In this document: positions 1 to 6,434 of the stretch, in pieces
Position numbering within the stretch: the stretch's first letter is position 1
Layout of the letters: each line of letters starts with the position of its first letter
DNA from: Prevotellaceae bacterium
Lineage (GTDB): Bacteria; Bacteroidota; Bacteroidia; Bacteroidales; Bacteroidaceae
Length of the DNA: 6,555 nucleotides
Direction: 5' to 3'
Assembly: GCA_021204715.1 (NCBI GenBank)
Contig: JAJPYW010000055.1
Coordinates: 1-6,555, forward strand
Program-made: the position numbers and the translations under genes
Notes under the pieces: model-generated
Told to the model about the DNA's origin: nothing
Database searches by the model: none
The model's input: only the letters and a program-made list of their open reading frames with translations

Positions 1-1432
1 CTTCAACGCCTTCTTGAAGACGCTCGAAGAGCCGCCGCGCCACGCCATCTTCATCTTGGCCACGACCGAGAAGCACAAGATACTGCCCACCATCCTCTCG
101 CGTTGCCAGATATACGACTTCAACCGCATCAGCGTGGACGACATGGTGGCGCACTTGGCTTACGTGGCTTCCAAAGAGGGCATCACCGCCGAACCCGAGG
201 CGTTGAACGTCATTGCGCTGAAAGCCGACGGCGGCATGCGCGACGCCCTTTCCATCTTCGACCAAGTGGTGAGCTTCACGGGCGGGCACATCACCTACGA
301 AAAGGTGATTGAGAACTTGAACGTGTTGGACTACGAATACTACTTCCGCCTTACCGACTGCTTCTTGGAGAACCGCGTGACCGACGCCCTGTTGCTCTTC
401 GACGAAGTGCTTGGCAAGGGCTTTGAAGGCGGCCATTTCATCACGGGGCTGGCCTCGCACCTGCGCGACCTCTTGGTAAGCAAAGACGCCGCCACGTTGC
501 CATTGCTCGAAGTGGGTGCCGGCATAAGGGAACGCTACAAGGCGCAAGCCGGGCGCTGCCCCCTGCCCTTCCTGTACCAAGCCATGAAGCTGTGCAACAC
601 CTGCGACTTGAACTACCGCGCCAGCAAGAACAAGCGGCTCTTGGTGGAGCTGGCGCTGATAGAAGCGGCGCAAATCACCGCTCACCTGCCCGCCCCCGCA
701 CAAGCCGCCACGGCACCGGCGGCGGCAACCCAACCTGCGTCTACAACCAAGACGGCAAGCACTGCAAAGGCCGCACCCGCCGCTTCCAAGGCCGCACCCA
801 CCGTTTCCAAGGCTTCGCCCGCCACGCAAGCAGCCCCCACCGCAAGCCTGCCGAATAACGACACCGCAGCCCCGCCACACCAAGCGCCCGCCATTTTGAA
901 AGAGGCCGAAGACCATGCGGTAAAGCGGCCGCCCACCTTGAAAAGAGGCAGCATGGGCATCTCCATCAAGGGCGTGGTGAGCGGCGGAAGCGACCTGCCA
1001 ACCCGGCAGACAACCGAAGCGGTGCCCAAAGAAGCACGGCCTTCCACCCCTGAAGAGGCCGCAAGCGACGAGGCGGTGAGCGAAGAGGCGCTGAACCGCT
1101 GCTGGCGCGCATACGCCGCCACCATGCCGCAAGAACAAGTGGCGCTTGCCAAGCGCATGGGCAAGATGCCGGTGCACTTGACAGACGACACCACCTTTGA
1201 AGTAGTAGTAGACAACGAGTTCGCCGCCAAAGCGTTCACGGCGTTGATACCCCAAGTGCAGGACTACCTGCGGCAGCAATTAAACAACAGCCGCCTTGCG
1301 ATGAAGGTGCGCGTGAGCGAAGAGACCACGCCGACGCGCGCCTACACCCGCGCCGAGAAGTACCAACTCATGGCCGGCAAGAACGAAGCCTTGCTACAGT
1401 TCAAAGACCGTTTCGGGTTGGAATTCTATTGA
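1..1432 (+). CDS. dnaX: DNA polymerase III subunit gamma/tau, 3' part (N-terminus outside window)
   Basis: This is the clamp-loader ATPase that helps load the sliding clamp and ties the loader to the replicative polymerase. The frame is open from base 2, giving 476 residues before TGA at 1430-1432. The TTG at 14 is an internal leucine, not a start. Counting from base 2, the fragment begins in the AAA+ module with FNAFLKTLEEPP (1-12), then LATTE (19-23, sensor 1 region), SRC (33-35, with the arginine finger R34) and GGMRDAL (77-83, sensor 2 arginine R80). These are DnaX hallmarks. Residues about 90-225 fit the helical collar domain. Residues about 225-350 are a low-complexity Ala/Pro/Thr/Ser linker. 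Residues about 362-476 form a folded-looking C-terminal domain ending in FGLEFY. The Walker A motif and zinc finger must lie upstream of the window. I found no A-AAA-AAG type slippery site in the visible part, so a shorter gamma form made by frameshifting is not supported here. Confidence 0.95.
   Translation, partial: FNAFLKTLEEPPRHAIFILATTEKHKILPTILSRCQIYDFNRISVDDMVAHLAYVASKEGITAEPEALNVIALKADGGMRDALSIFDQVVSFTGGHITYEKVIENLNVLDYEYYFRLTDCFLENRVTDALLLFDEVLGKGFEGGHFITGLASHLRDLLVSKDAATLPLLEVGAGIRERYKAQAGRCPLPFLYQAMKLCNTCDLNYRASKNKRLLVELALIEAAQITAHLPAPAQAATAPAAATQPASTTKTASTAKAAPAASKAAPTVSKASPATQAAPTASLPNNDTAAPPHQAPAILKEAEDHAVKRPPTLKRGSMGISIKGVVSGGSDLPTRQTTEAVPKEARPSTPEEAASDEAVSEEALNRCWRAYAATMPQEQVALAKRMGKMPVHLTDDTTFEVVVDNEFAAKAFTALIPQVQDYLRQQLNNSRLAMKVRVSEETTPTRAYTRAEKYQLMAGKNEALLQFKDRFGLEFY
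767..829 (+). repeat. Imperfect 21-bp tandem repeat (3 units) in the dnaX linker
   Basis: Three in-frame 21-bp units lie at 767-787, 788-808 and 809-829. They encode KAAPAAS, KAAPTVS and KASPATQ. The first two units are nearly identical and the third is more diverged. They sit in the unstructured linker of DnaX, where length changes in multiples of seven residues should be tolerated. The unit probably arose by slippage in GC-rich, low-complexity DNA. Confidence 0.75.
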
Positions 1433-1443
1433 GTGCCGTCCAA

Positions 1444-1490
1444 GCCGTGCCCCATCTATTTAGAAAGCATACAAATTATGCTTGCACGGC
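1444..1490. promoter_or_regulatory. Nested inverted repeats between dnaX and the ferredoxin gene
   Basis: AAGCATA (1465-1471) pairs with TATGCTT (1477-1483) around a 5-nt loop. Directly outside, GCACGGC (1484-1490) pairs with GCCGTGC (1444-1450). The right arm is a continuous 14 nt, while the left arm is split by a 14-nt bulge (1451-1464). No T-tract follows on the plus strand, so a classic intrinsic terminator for dnaX is not clear. TATGCTTG at 1477-1484 is one mismatch from the Bacteroidetes -7 element TAnnTTTG, so the inner palindrome could instead overlap a promoter for the ferredoxin gene. The rest of the gap, about 1491-1574, is purine-rich with no other signal I can identify. Confidence 0.4.
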
Positions 1491-1574
1491 AGAAAAATAA
1501 GAACAAAGAAAGAGAGAATATCGAAGAAAAGAACTACATTCGCAGCATCATTAACCCTTTAAACAAATAAAGAA

Positions 1575-1745
1575 ATGGCTTACGTAATTAGTGACGACTG
1601 CATTGCTTGCGGAACTTGCATCGACGAGTGTCCGGTAGGCGCTATCTCAGAAGGTGACAAATACTCCATCGACCCCGAAGCCTGCACAGAGTGCGGAACC
1701 TGCGCCAGTGTATGCCCCTCCGAGGCCATCCACTTGGGTGAATAA
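1575..1745 (+). CDS. Small 2x[4Fe-4S] bacterial-type ferredoxin, 56 residues
   Basis: This is a soluble cytoplasmic electron carrier of the clostridial-type two-cluster family. Such proteins shuttle low-potential electrons for enzymes such as pyruvate:ferredoxin oxidoreductase or hydrogenases in anaerobes. The protein starts MAYVISDDC and has two CxxCxxCxxxCP motifs: C9, C12, C15, C19 and C37, C40, C43, C47. Each motif donates three cysteines to one cluster and the fourth to the other. Its 56 residues match the usual length of about 55-60, so it is intact. The ATG follows an A-rich stretch (aaacaaataaagaa) typical of Bacteroidetes starts. It lies 142 bp after dnaX on the same strand and is followed 18 bp after the stop by a strong hairpin, so it is probably transcribed alone or as the last gene of its unit. 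Family assignment is firm. The physiological partner cannot be told from the context. Confidence 0.95.
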   Translation: MAYVISDDCIACGTCIDECPVGAISEGDKYSIDPEACTECGTCASVCPSEAIHLGE

Positions 1746-1763
1746 AGCGGATAGCGAAAGAAA

Positions 1764-1815
1764 AAAGAAAGCAAATGGGGGTGTGTCTTTCGACACACCC
1801 CCATTTGCTTTCTTT
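1764..1815. terminator. Bidirectional terminator hairpin, perfect 24-bp stem
   Basis: The arms at 1764-1787 and 1792-1815 are exact reverse complements, with the 4-nt loop TTTC at 1788-1791. The hairpin lies between two convergent genes. It starts 18 bp after the ferredoxin stop (1745) and 5 bp from the aminotransferase stop (1821-1823, minus strand). Read on the minus strand, the stem base ends CTTTCTTT and runs on into TTTC, giving a U-rich tail. Read on the plus strand it ends CTTTCTTTAT. Both fit an intrinsic terminator serving each direction. Confidence 0.85.
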
Positions 1816-1820
1816 ATAGG

Positions 1821-3014
1821 TCAACCTAACATAGCCAATGTTGTTTTCATACGGCCAATGGCCTCCACGATGTTCTCGTCGCTCGTGGCATAACTCATGC
1901 GGATGTAGCCCGGCGCGCCGAACGACGTGCCGCCCACGGTGGCCACATGCGCCTCTTCGAGCAGGAACATGGCCAAGTCTTCGGCACTGCCAATGGTGCG
2001 TCCGCCGCACGACTTGCCTATGTAAGTGCTGCATTTGGGGAAGAGATAGAAAGCGCCTTGGGGCTTGTTCACTTCAAATCCCGGCACCTCTTTGGCCAAC
2101 TTCACAATCAAGTCGCGGCGGCGTTCAAACGCTTGACGCATCGCCTCCACGGGAGCTTGCGTACCGGTATAAGCGGCCTCGGCAGCCTTCTGCGACACCG
2201 AGCAAGGACCCGACGTGTACTGCCCCTGCAGCTTGTTGCAAGCCTTGACAATCCAGTCGGGAGCTGCGATGAAGCCTATGCGCCAGCCTGTCATGGCGTA
2301 GGCCTTGGAGACGCCGTTCACCACCACTACCCTGTCTTTCAACTCCGGGAACTGGGCGATGCTTTCATGCCGGCCAATGTAATTGATGTGCTCGTATATC
2401 TCGTCGGCCACGACGATGATGCCGGAATGCCGCAGCAGCACGGCGGCCAGTGCTGCCAGCTCTTCCTTGCTGTAGACCGAGCCGGTGGGGTTGGAAGGAG
2501 AGCAAAGTATCAAGGCCTTGGTGCGCGGCGTGATGGCGGCTTCGAGCTGGGCGGGCGTTATCTTGAAATCTTGGCTGATGCCTGCCGGCACCGTGACGGG
2601 CACGCCGCCTGCGAGCTTCACCATTTCGGGATAGCTCACCCAGTAAGGTGCCGGTATAATCACTTCGTCGCCCGGATTCACCAAAGCTAAAACGGTGTTG
2701 CACACCGACTGCTTGGCGCCGTTGGAACAAGAGATTTGCGCCGGCGTGTAGTCCAAGCCGTTCTCCGTCTTGAGCTTCTTCACGATGGCTTCGCGCAGGG
2801 AGAGATAACCGGCCACGGGAGAGTAGCGGGAGTAGTTCTCGTCTATGGCTTTCTTGGCGGCCTCTTTGATATGGTCGGGCGTGTTGAAATCGGGTTCACC
2901 CACACTCAGGTTGATGACGTCCACACCTTGTGCTTTCAACTCGGCGCTCTTCTGCGACATGGCCAACGTCGCCGAAGGCGACAAACTGTTCAAACGATCT
3001 GATAATTGATTCAT
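1821..3014 (-). CDS. aspC: Pyridoxal-phosphate aspartate aminotransferase, class I (subgroup Ib-like)
   Basis: This cytoplasmic enzyme transfers the amino group between aspartate and 2-oxoglutarate, linking oxaloacetate to amino-acid synthesis. It has 397 residues, the normal family length, and no disruption. Visible fold-type I landmarks are NLSVGEPDF (35-43), the cofactor-phosphate loop GAKQ (99-102), PYWVSYPEM (123-131, W125 stacking on the ring), SPSNPTG (172-178, N175), VADEIYEH (202-209, D204 and Y207), the Schiff-base lysine K237 in VSKAYAMTGWRIGF, and R372 in IRMSYA, which binds the substrate carboxylate. The start MNQLSDRLN matches the usual N-terminus of the family. It is preceded about 38 bp upstream by a -7 promoter box and followed at once by a strong terminator, so it is probably a single-gene unit. 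Substrate range cannot be fixed from sequence alone: subgroup Ib enzymes can also act on other substrates such as prephenate. Confidence 0.93.
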   Translation of the reverse strand: MNQLSDRLNSLSPSATLAMSQKSAELKAQGVDVINLSVGEPDFNTPDHIKEAAKKAIDENYSRYSPVAGYLSLREAIVKKLKTENGLDYTPAQISCSNGAKQSVCNTVLALVNPGDEVIIPAPYWVSYPEMVKLAGGVPVTVPAGISQDFKITPAQLEAAITPRTKALILCSPSNPTGSVYSKEELAALAAVLLRHSGIIVVADEIYEHINYIGRHESIAQFPELKDRVVVVNGVSKAYAMTGWRIGFIAAPDWIVKACNKLQGQYTSGPCSVSQKAAEAAYTGTQAPVEAMRQAFERRRDLIVKLAKEVPGFEVNKPQGAFYLFPKCSTYIGKSCGGRTIGSAEDLAMFLLEEAHVATVGGTSFGAPGYIRMSYATSDENIVEAIGRMKTTLAMLG

Positions 3015-3051
3015 TGTATTTCAAATTATGTGTTAGCGGTTAATTCGTCTG

Positions 3052-3059
3052 CAAAGATA
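3052..3059 (-). promoter_or_regulatory. Candidate -7 promoter element of the aminotransferase gene
   Basis: On the minus strand this reads TATCTTTG, an exact match to the Bacteroidetes -7 consensus TAnnTTTG. Transcription would start at roughly 3045, leaving a leader of about 30 nt before the ATG at 3014. I see no TTTG -33 element at the usual distance upstream. That region is instead occupied by the AT-rich tandem duplication. Confidence 0.6.
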
Positions 3060-3072
3060 CGGAATAAGAAGT

Positions 3073-3104
3073 TATACCTTATTATATATATACCTTATTA
3101 TATA
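3073..3104. repeat. Exact 16-bp tandem duplication, two copies, AT-rich
   Basis: TATACCTTATTATATA occurs at 3073-3088 and again, identically and without spacer, at 3089-3104. The pair starts 13 bp upstream of the candidate -7 box of the minus-strand aminotransferase gene, where a -33 element or upstream AT-rich element would lie. Its copy number could therefore affect promoter spacing or strength. This effect is inference; the repeat itself is seen directly. Confidence 0.9.
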
Positions 3105-3112
3105 GTTAATTC

Positions 3113-3170
3113 GGAGGCCGAAGGCCGACCAAGCCTCCCCTATTAGGGGAGGTTTGGAGGGGTGGTAGGC
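3113..3170. repeat. GC-rich palindrome and mirror repeat (REP-like intergenic element)
   Basis: CCTCCCCTA (3134-3142) pairs with TAGGGGAGG (3144-3152). Beyond a G/T position the pairing continues with CCAA (3129-3132) against TTGG (3154-3157), giving a stem of about 14 bp. GGGGAGG (3146-3152), TTT and GGAGGGG (3156-3162) form a perfect 17-nt mirror repeat with four G-runs. On the other side, GGAGGC (3113-3118) could pair with GCCTCC (3133-3138) and compete for the same arm. GGCC-GAA-GGCC makes a small hairpin at 3116-3126. It resembles dispersed palindromic repeats seen in intergenic DNA of this phylum, but copy number elsewhere is unknown. The block contains no credible reading frame. Confidence 0.6.
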
Positions 3171-3179
3171 AATGTCCCG

Positions 3180-3209
3180 AAAGAGCTGTGTCTTTTGACA
3201 CAGCTCTTT
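3180..3209 (-). terminator. Hairpin at the ribBA stop codon, perfect 13-bp stem
   Basis: AAAGAGCTGTGTC (3180-3192) and GACACAGCTCTTT (3197-3209) are exact reverse complements around a 4-nt loop. The last base of the ribBA TGA stop (3209-3211, minus strand) is already part of the stem. On the minus strand the stem ends in CTCTTT and is followed by CGGG rather than a T-run. It may work as a weak terminator or as a 3'-end stabilising structure. Position right after the gene favours a transcript-end role. Confidence 0.65.
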
Positions 3210-4447
3210 CACTTGTTAAAGTGCAGCGTGTGCCCCATGCGTTCCTTCTTGGTGCGCAGGTAGCGCTCGTTGTAAGGATTGGGAGTGGTCTCTATGGGCA
3301 CGTTCTCCACAATCTCCAAGCCGTAGCCTTCCAAGCCCACGCGCTTCACGGGGTTGTTGGTGAGCAGGCGCATTTTGTGCACGCCAAGTTCACGCAATAT
3401 CTGCGCCCCTACGCCGTAGTCGCGCTCGTCGGCCAAGTGGCCCAAGCAGATGTTGGCGTCGACCGTGTCCATGCCGTCTTCCTGCAGCTTGTAGGCCTTC
3501 ATCTTCTCCATAAGGCCTATGCCGCGTCCCTCTTGGTTCAAGTAAACCACCACGCCCTTGCCCGCCTTCTCTATCTGCTGCATGGCCCGGTGCAGCTGCT
3601 CGCCGCAGTCGCAGCGCATGGAGCCGAATATGTCGCCCGTGGCGCACGACGAGTGTACACGCACCAATATGGGCTCGTCCTCGGCCCACGTGCCTTTGAA
3701 GAGCGCCACATGTTCCAAGCCGGTTGCCTTCTGGCGGAACGGGATGAGGCGGAAGTGGCCGTAGGCGGTGGGCATGTCCACTTCCACACCCTTCTCCACA
3801 ATAGACTCTTGCTTGAGGCGGTAGGCAATCATGTCGCGTATGGTGATGAGCTTCAAGCCGTAGCGGTCGGCAATCTCGCGCAGCTGGGGCAGGCGCGCCA
3901 TGGTGCCGTCTTCGTTCATGATTTCCATGAGCGCGCCGGCGGGGTAACAACCTGCCAAGCGGCACAAATCGATGGTGGCCTCGGTGTGTCCGGCACGGCG
4001 CAGCACCCCTTTGTCTTGTGCATACAAAGGGTTGATGTGGCCGGGACGGCCGAAGGTGGCGGGTGTGGAGGACGCGTCGGCAAGGGCGCGTATGGTGGCG
4101 GCGCGGTCGGCTGCCGACACACCGGTGGTACACCCTTCGAGCTTGTCGATGGTCACGGTGAAAGGCGTGCCAAGCACCGAGGTGTTGTCTATCACTTGGT
4201 GGGGCAGGTCCAATTCCTTGCAACGCGACAAGGTGATGGGCGCGCACAACACGCCCCTTGCATGCTTCAGCATGAAGTTCACCTTTTCGGGCGTCACCTT
4301 CTCGGCGGCGATGATGAAGTCGCCCTCGTTCTCACGGTCTTCATCGTCGACCACAATGACGAAATCGCCCGCTTTAAAAGCCTCTATAGCCTCTTCGATG
4401 GTATTCAATTTTACCTTTTCCATATTTCTCAAGTCCAAGTTGTCCAT
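3209..4447 (-). CDS. ribBA: Bifunctional riboflavin enzyme: 3,4-dihydroxy-2-butanone-4-phosphate synthase / GTP cyclohydrolase II
   Basis: The enzyme makes both precursors of riboflavin: dihydroxybutanone phosphate from ribulose 5-phosphate, and the diaminopyrimidine from GTP. The N-terminal half (about 10-210) is the RibB domain, with the acidic metal and substrate loop [10 protein letters not shown] (34-43) and RAGHTEA (151-157). The C-terminal half (about 212-412) is the RibA domain, with zinc cysteines C268, C279 and C281 in [14 protein letters not shown], the NQEGRGIGL motif (304-312), DERDYG (340-345) and LLTNNPVK (361-368). All expected active-site blocks are present, so both activities should be intact. 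The length of 412 is normal. The ATG at 4447 is used here, but Met9 (4423) would give the N-terminus [16 protein letters not shown] and is an equally likely start. It lies 53 bp behind the permease gene and is probably cotranscribed with it. That gap and the leader are too short for an FMN riboswitch. Confidence 0.96.
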   Translation of the reverse strand: MDNLDLRNMEKVKLNTIEEAIEAFKAGDFVIVVDDEDRENEGDFIIAAEKVTPEKVNFMLKHARGVLCAPITLSRCKELDLPHQVIDNTSVLGTPFTVTIDKLEGCTTGVSAADRAATIRALADASSTPATFGRPGHINPLYAQDKGVLRRAGHTEATIDLCRLAGCYPAGALMEIMNEDGTMARLPQLREIADRYGLKLITIRDMIAYRLKQESIVEKGVEVDMPTAYGHFRLIPFRQKATGLEHVALFKGTWAEDEPILVRVHSSCATGDIFGSMRCDCGEQLHRAMQQIEKAGKGVVVYLNQEGRGIGLMEKMKAYKLQEDGMDTVDANICLGHLADERDYGVGAQILRELGVHKMRLLTNNPVKRVGLEGYGLEIVENVPIETTPNPYNERYLRTKKERMGHTLHFNK

Positions 4448-4500
4448 TTATCTTATCCTATACAATCTTATCCGTTTTCAAAGCCTGTCGCCCGCCCCGT

Positions 4501-6408
4501 TCACGTCAACCGTCCCTCCTCCAAGAGCCGCGCGATGCGTCCGTCGGTCTCTATGACGCGCTCCATGTCCTTGTCCAAGCGCAGGCGGAACGCCCAAATG
4601 CGGAAGTAGAAGAAGAGCCCCACGGGCAGCAGCGCGCCGCACAGTATGTTCAGCCGGTTGTCGTTGAAAGGCCGCACGTGGGCATAGACCGGGATAATGG
4701 GATAGTTGTTCAAGGCGTTCAACAGCAAGTAAGAATGAGTGTTCGACATCTCCTCTATCAAAGCCTCCATGCGGTCGTTCAACGTCACCATCTCCACGTC
4801 GCGGGGCGCGTCGGTGAACCACAGCTTGAAGTAGTTGGGAGCGTGTTTCAAGCGCTTCTTGCGGGCGTAGGCAAGGCAGTCGAGCGACAAGGCGCGCAAG
4901 TCGGCCGGCAGGCGCGCGTAGTCGGGATCGACAATAATCACCTCCTTGCGGAAAAGCTGGCGCACGCTGCGTATACCCGCCACGCGCTTTATCCAGTTCA
5001 CGTAAGCGTCGGCGTTGAGCACCACCGAGTCGTTGTTCGATTTGTAGGTGAGGAAAGCGCCGAGCGGCGCCAACACAGCCGTGCTGCACCACATGCCCAT
5101 CCACACTATCCACTTGCCGTCGCGCGCCATCTTGTAGCCTGTGTTGTTGATGATGTAATAGATGATGAAGATAACCACCGACACCACCACCGGCATGCCC
5201 AAGCCCCCTTTGCGTATGATGCCGCCCAAGGGAGCGCCTATGAAGAAGAAGATAAGGCAGGCCAACGACATGGTGATTTTCTCGTGCCACGACGTCTGGT
5301 GCCGGCGCAGGCTCGTCTCGGTCTGCGACACGTTGAAGCTCTTGAAGCCCCAGTCGCTCGCGGCGGCTTCGGAACGGGTGGCCGCCGAGGTGATGATCTT
5401 CTGCTTTTGCGCCAGCGTAGCGGCGTTGAAAAGGCTGTCTATGTTGTAGTCGCCCACGCGCGCTTGCTGCACTTTGATGGTATCGGCCCGGGTGGGCGCG
5501 TTGTTGAGCCGCTTGTAGGTGCTTGCCATGGCTTCTTCGTAATAGGCGCGCCCCACGCTGTCGTTCTGCACCTTCATGGAATCGATGCCGGCTTGCAGCA
5601 TCTTCATGTTCTTGCTGTTCGACTGGTTGCTCATCAAGCCTTCGTCCACCATGCTGAAATCGGAATCGAACTCTATGATGGCGTGCTTCTCCACGAAGGC
5701 CTCGCGGCGGTAAGGCACGTTCTTTTGGTCCAACGATTGCGACTTCAAGTTCTCGAACTGCTCGCCGTTGAAAAGGTGCAGGTAGAGGTGCTGCTTGTCG
5801 GCGGTCATCTCCAAGCGGCCGGAGTCTGACTTGATTACTTGCGCGTTCTCAAAGCCCTTCTCGAAGTTGTATATCAACACGTCGTAAAGCATGCCCGTCT
5901 TGGGGTCCTTGTGCTTCACGTACAGGTTGTAGCCGTCTATCTCGTCGTAAAACACGCCTTCGGGAATGTCGAGTTCGGGCGATTTCTGCTTCATGGAGAG
6001 CAGCAGCGTCCACAACTTGGCCTGCGCTTTGGGCCCTATGACGTTCTGGAAGAAGAAGGATACACAACAAATGAAGCAGATGAAGATAATGAGCGGACGC
6101 ATAATCTTGATGAGCGATATGCCGGCCGCTTTCATGGCCAGCAGCTCGAAGCGCTCGCCGAAGTTGCCGAAGGTGATGAGCGCGGCCAGCAAGACGGCAA
6201 GCGGCAGCGAAGCCGGTACAAGCGACAAGGCCGAATAGAAGAAGAACTGAGCCAGCACGCTCATCTGCAAGCCCTTTCCCACCATTTCATCGACATACCT
6301 CCAAAGGAACTGCATCATGAAGATGAAAAGGCAGATAAAAAAGGTGCCCACGAAGAGCACGCAAAAGCTCTTCAGTATAAACAGATCCAACTTCTTTATG
6401 CGCAGCAT
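4501..6408 (-). CDS. LptF/LptG (YjgP/YjgQ) family permease with a long C-terminal extension
   Basis: Family members are inner-membrane subunits of the Lpt transporter, which with the LptB ATPase extracts lipopolysaccharide and passes it to the periplasmic bridge. In the longest reading (641 residues from 6426), membrane segments lie at about 19-41, 60-87 and 108-129. A large periplasmic region follows at about 130-380, and then segments at about 385-404, 411-427 and 437-460: the 3+3 family layout. RFELLAMKAAGIS (92-104) matches the cytoplasmic coupling-helix motif that contacts LptB. Family members such as those of E. coli have about 360 residues. Here the periplasmic part is longer, and about 180 residues follow segment six, with a likely seventh segment at about 592-611. 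I place the start at Met7 (6408), giving 635 residues and MLRIKKLDLF, because the candidate promoter leaves almost no leader for the ATG at 6426. Sequence alone does not distinguish LptF from LptG. It heads the likely transcript with ribBA. Confidence 0.88.
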   Translation of the reverse strand: MLRIKKLDLFILKSFCVLFVGTFFICLFIFMMQFLWRYVDEMVGKGLQMSVLAQFFFYSALSLVPASLPLAVLLAALITFGNFGERFELLAMKAAGISLIKIMRPLIIFICFICCVSFFFQNVIGPKAQAKLWTLLLSMKQKSPELDIPEGVFYDEIDGYNLYVKHKDPKTGMLYDVLIYNFEKGFENAQVIKSDSGRLEMTADKQHLYLHLFNGEQFENLKSQSLDQKNVPYRREAFVEKHAIIEFDSDFSMVDEGLMSNQSNSKNMKMLQAGIDSMKVQNDSVGRAYYEEAMASTYKRLNNAPTRADTIKVQQARVGDYNIDSLFNAATLAQKQKIITSAATRSEAAASDWGFKSFNVSQTETSLRRHQTSWHEKITMSLACLIFFFIGAPLGGIIRKGGLGMPVVVSVVIFIIYYIINNTGYKMARDGKWIVWMGMWCSTAVLAPLGAFLTYKSNNDSVVLNADAYVNWIKRVAGIRSVRQLFRKEVIIVDPDYARLPADLRALSLDCLAYARKKRLKHAPNYFKLWFTDAPRDVEMVTLNDRMEALIEEMSNTHSYLLLNALNNYPIIPVYAHVRPFNDNRLNILCGALLPVGLFFYFRIWAFRLRLDKDMERVIETDGRIARLLEEGRLT

Positions 6409-6434
6409 CGGGCTTGTATCATACAATGGGATGG

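Noticed and set aside
14..16. TTG as a start codon for a short DnaX
   Set aside because: The frame continues upstream to the edge and encodes the conserved FNAFLKTLEEPP block, so this TTG is an internal leucine.
930..960. A-rich run in dnaX as a programmed frameshift site for the gamma form
   Set aside because: Only a short AAAA run is present. There is no A-AAA-AAG heptamer and no clear downstream stimulatory hairpin.
1654..1893. Plus-strand open frame overlapping the ferredoxin gene and the terminator
   Set aside because: It is out of frame with the conserved cysteine motifs and runs through a perfect terminator hairpin into the antisense of the aminotransferase gene.
1947..2690. Plus-strand open frame (247 codons) antisense to the aminotransferase gene
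   Set aside because: The minus-strand aminotransferase has all its catalytic motifs in place. The opposite frame has no recognisable features.
4448..4500. FMN riboswitch or separate promoter upstream of ribBA
   Set aside because: The 53-bp gap is too short for an FMN riboswitch, and I see no TAnnTTTG element. A TTTG at the far side has no matching -7 box.
3188..4609. Long plus-strand open frame (473 codons) antisense to ribBA
   Set aside because: It mirrors the codon pattern of ribBA. The translation is rich in His, Val and Gly without recognisable motifs, and it runs through the hairpin and the end of the permease gene. It is a shadow frame in GC-rich coding DNA.
4678..5829. Plus-strand open frame (383 codons) antisense to the permease gene
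   Set aside because: Composition is dominated by His, Val and Arg with no membrane segments or domain motifs, and it is fully covered by a confident minus-strand gene.
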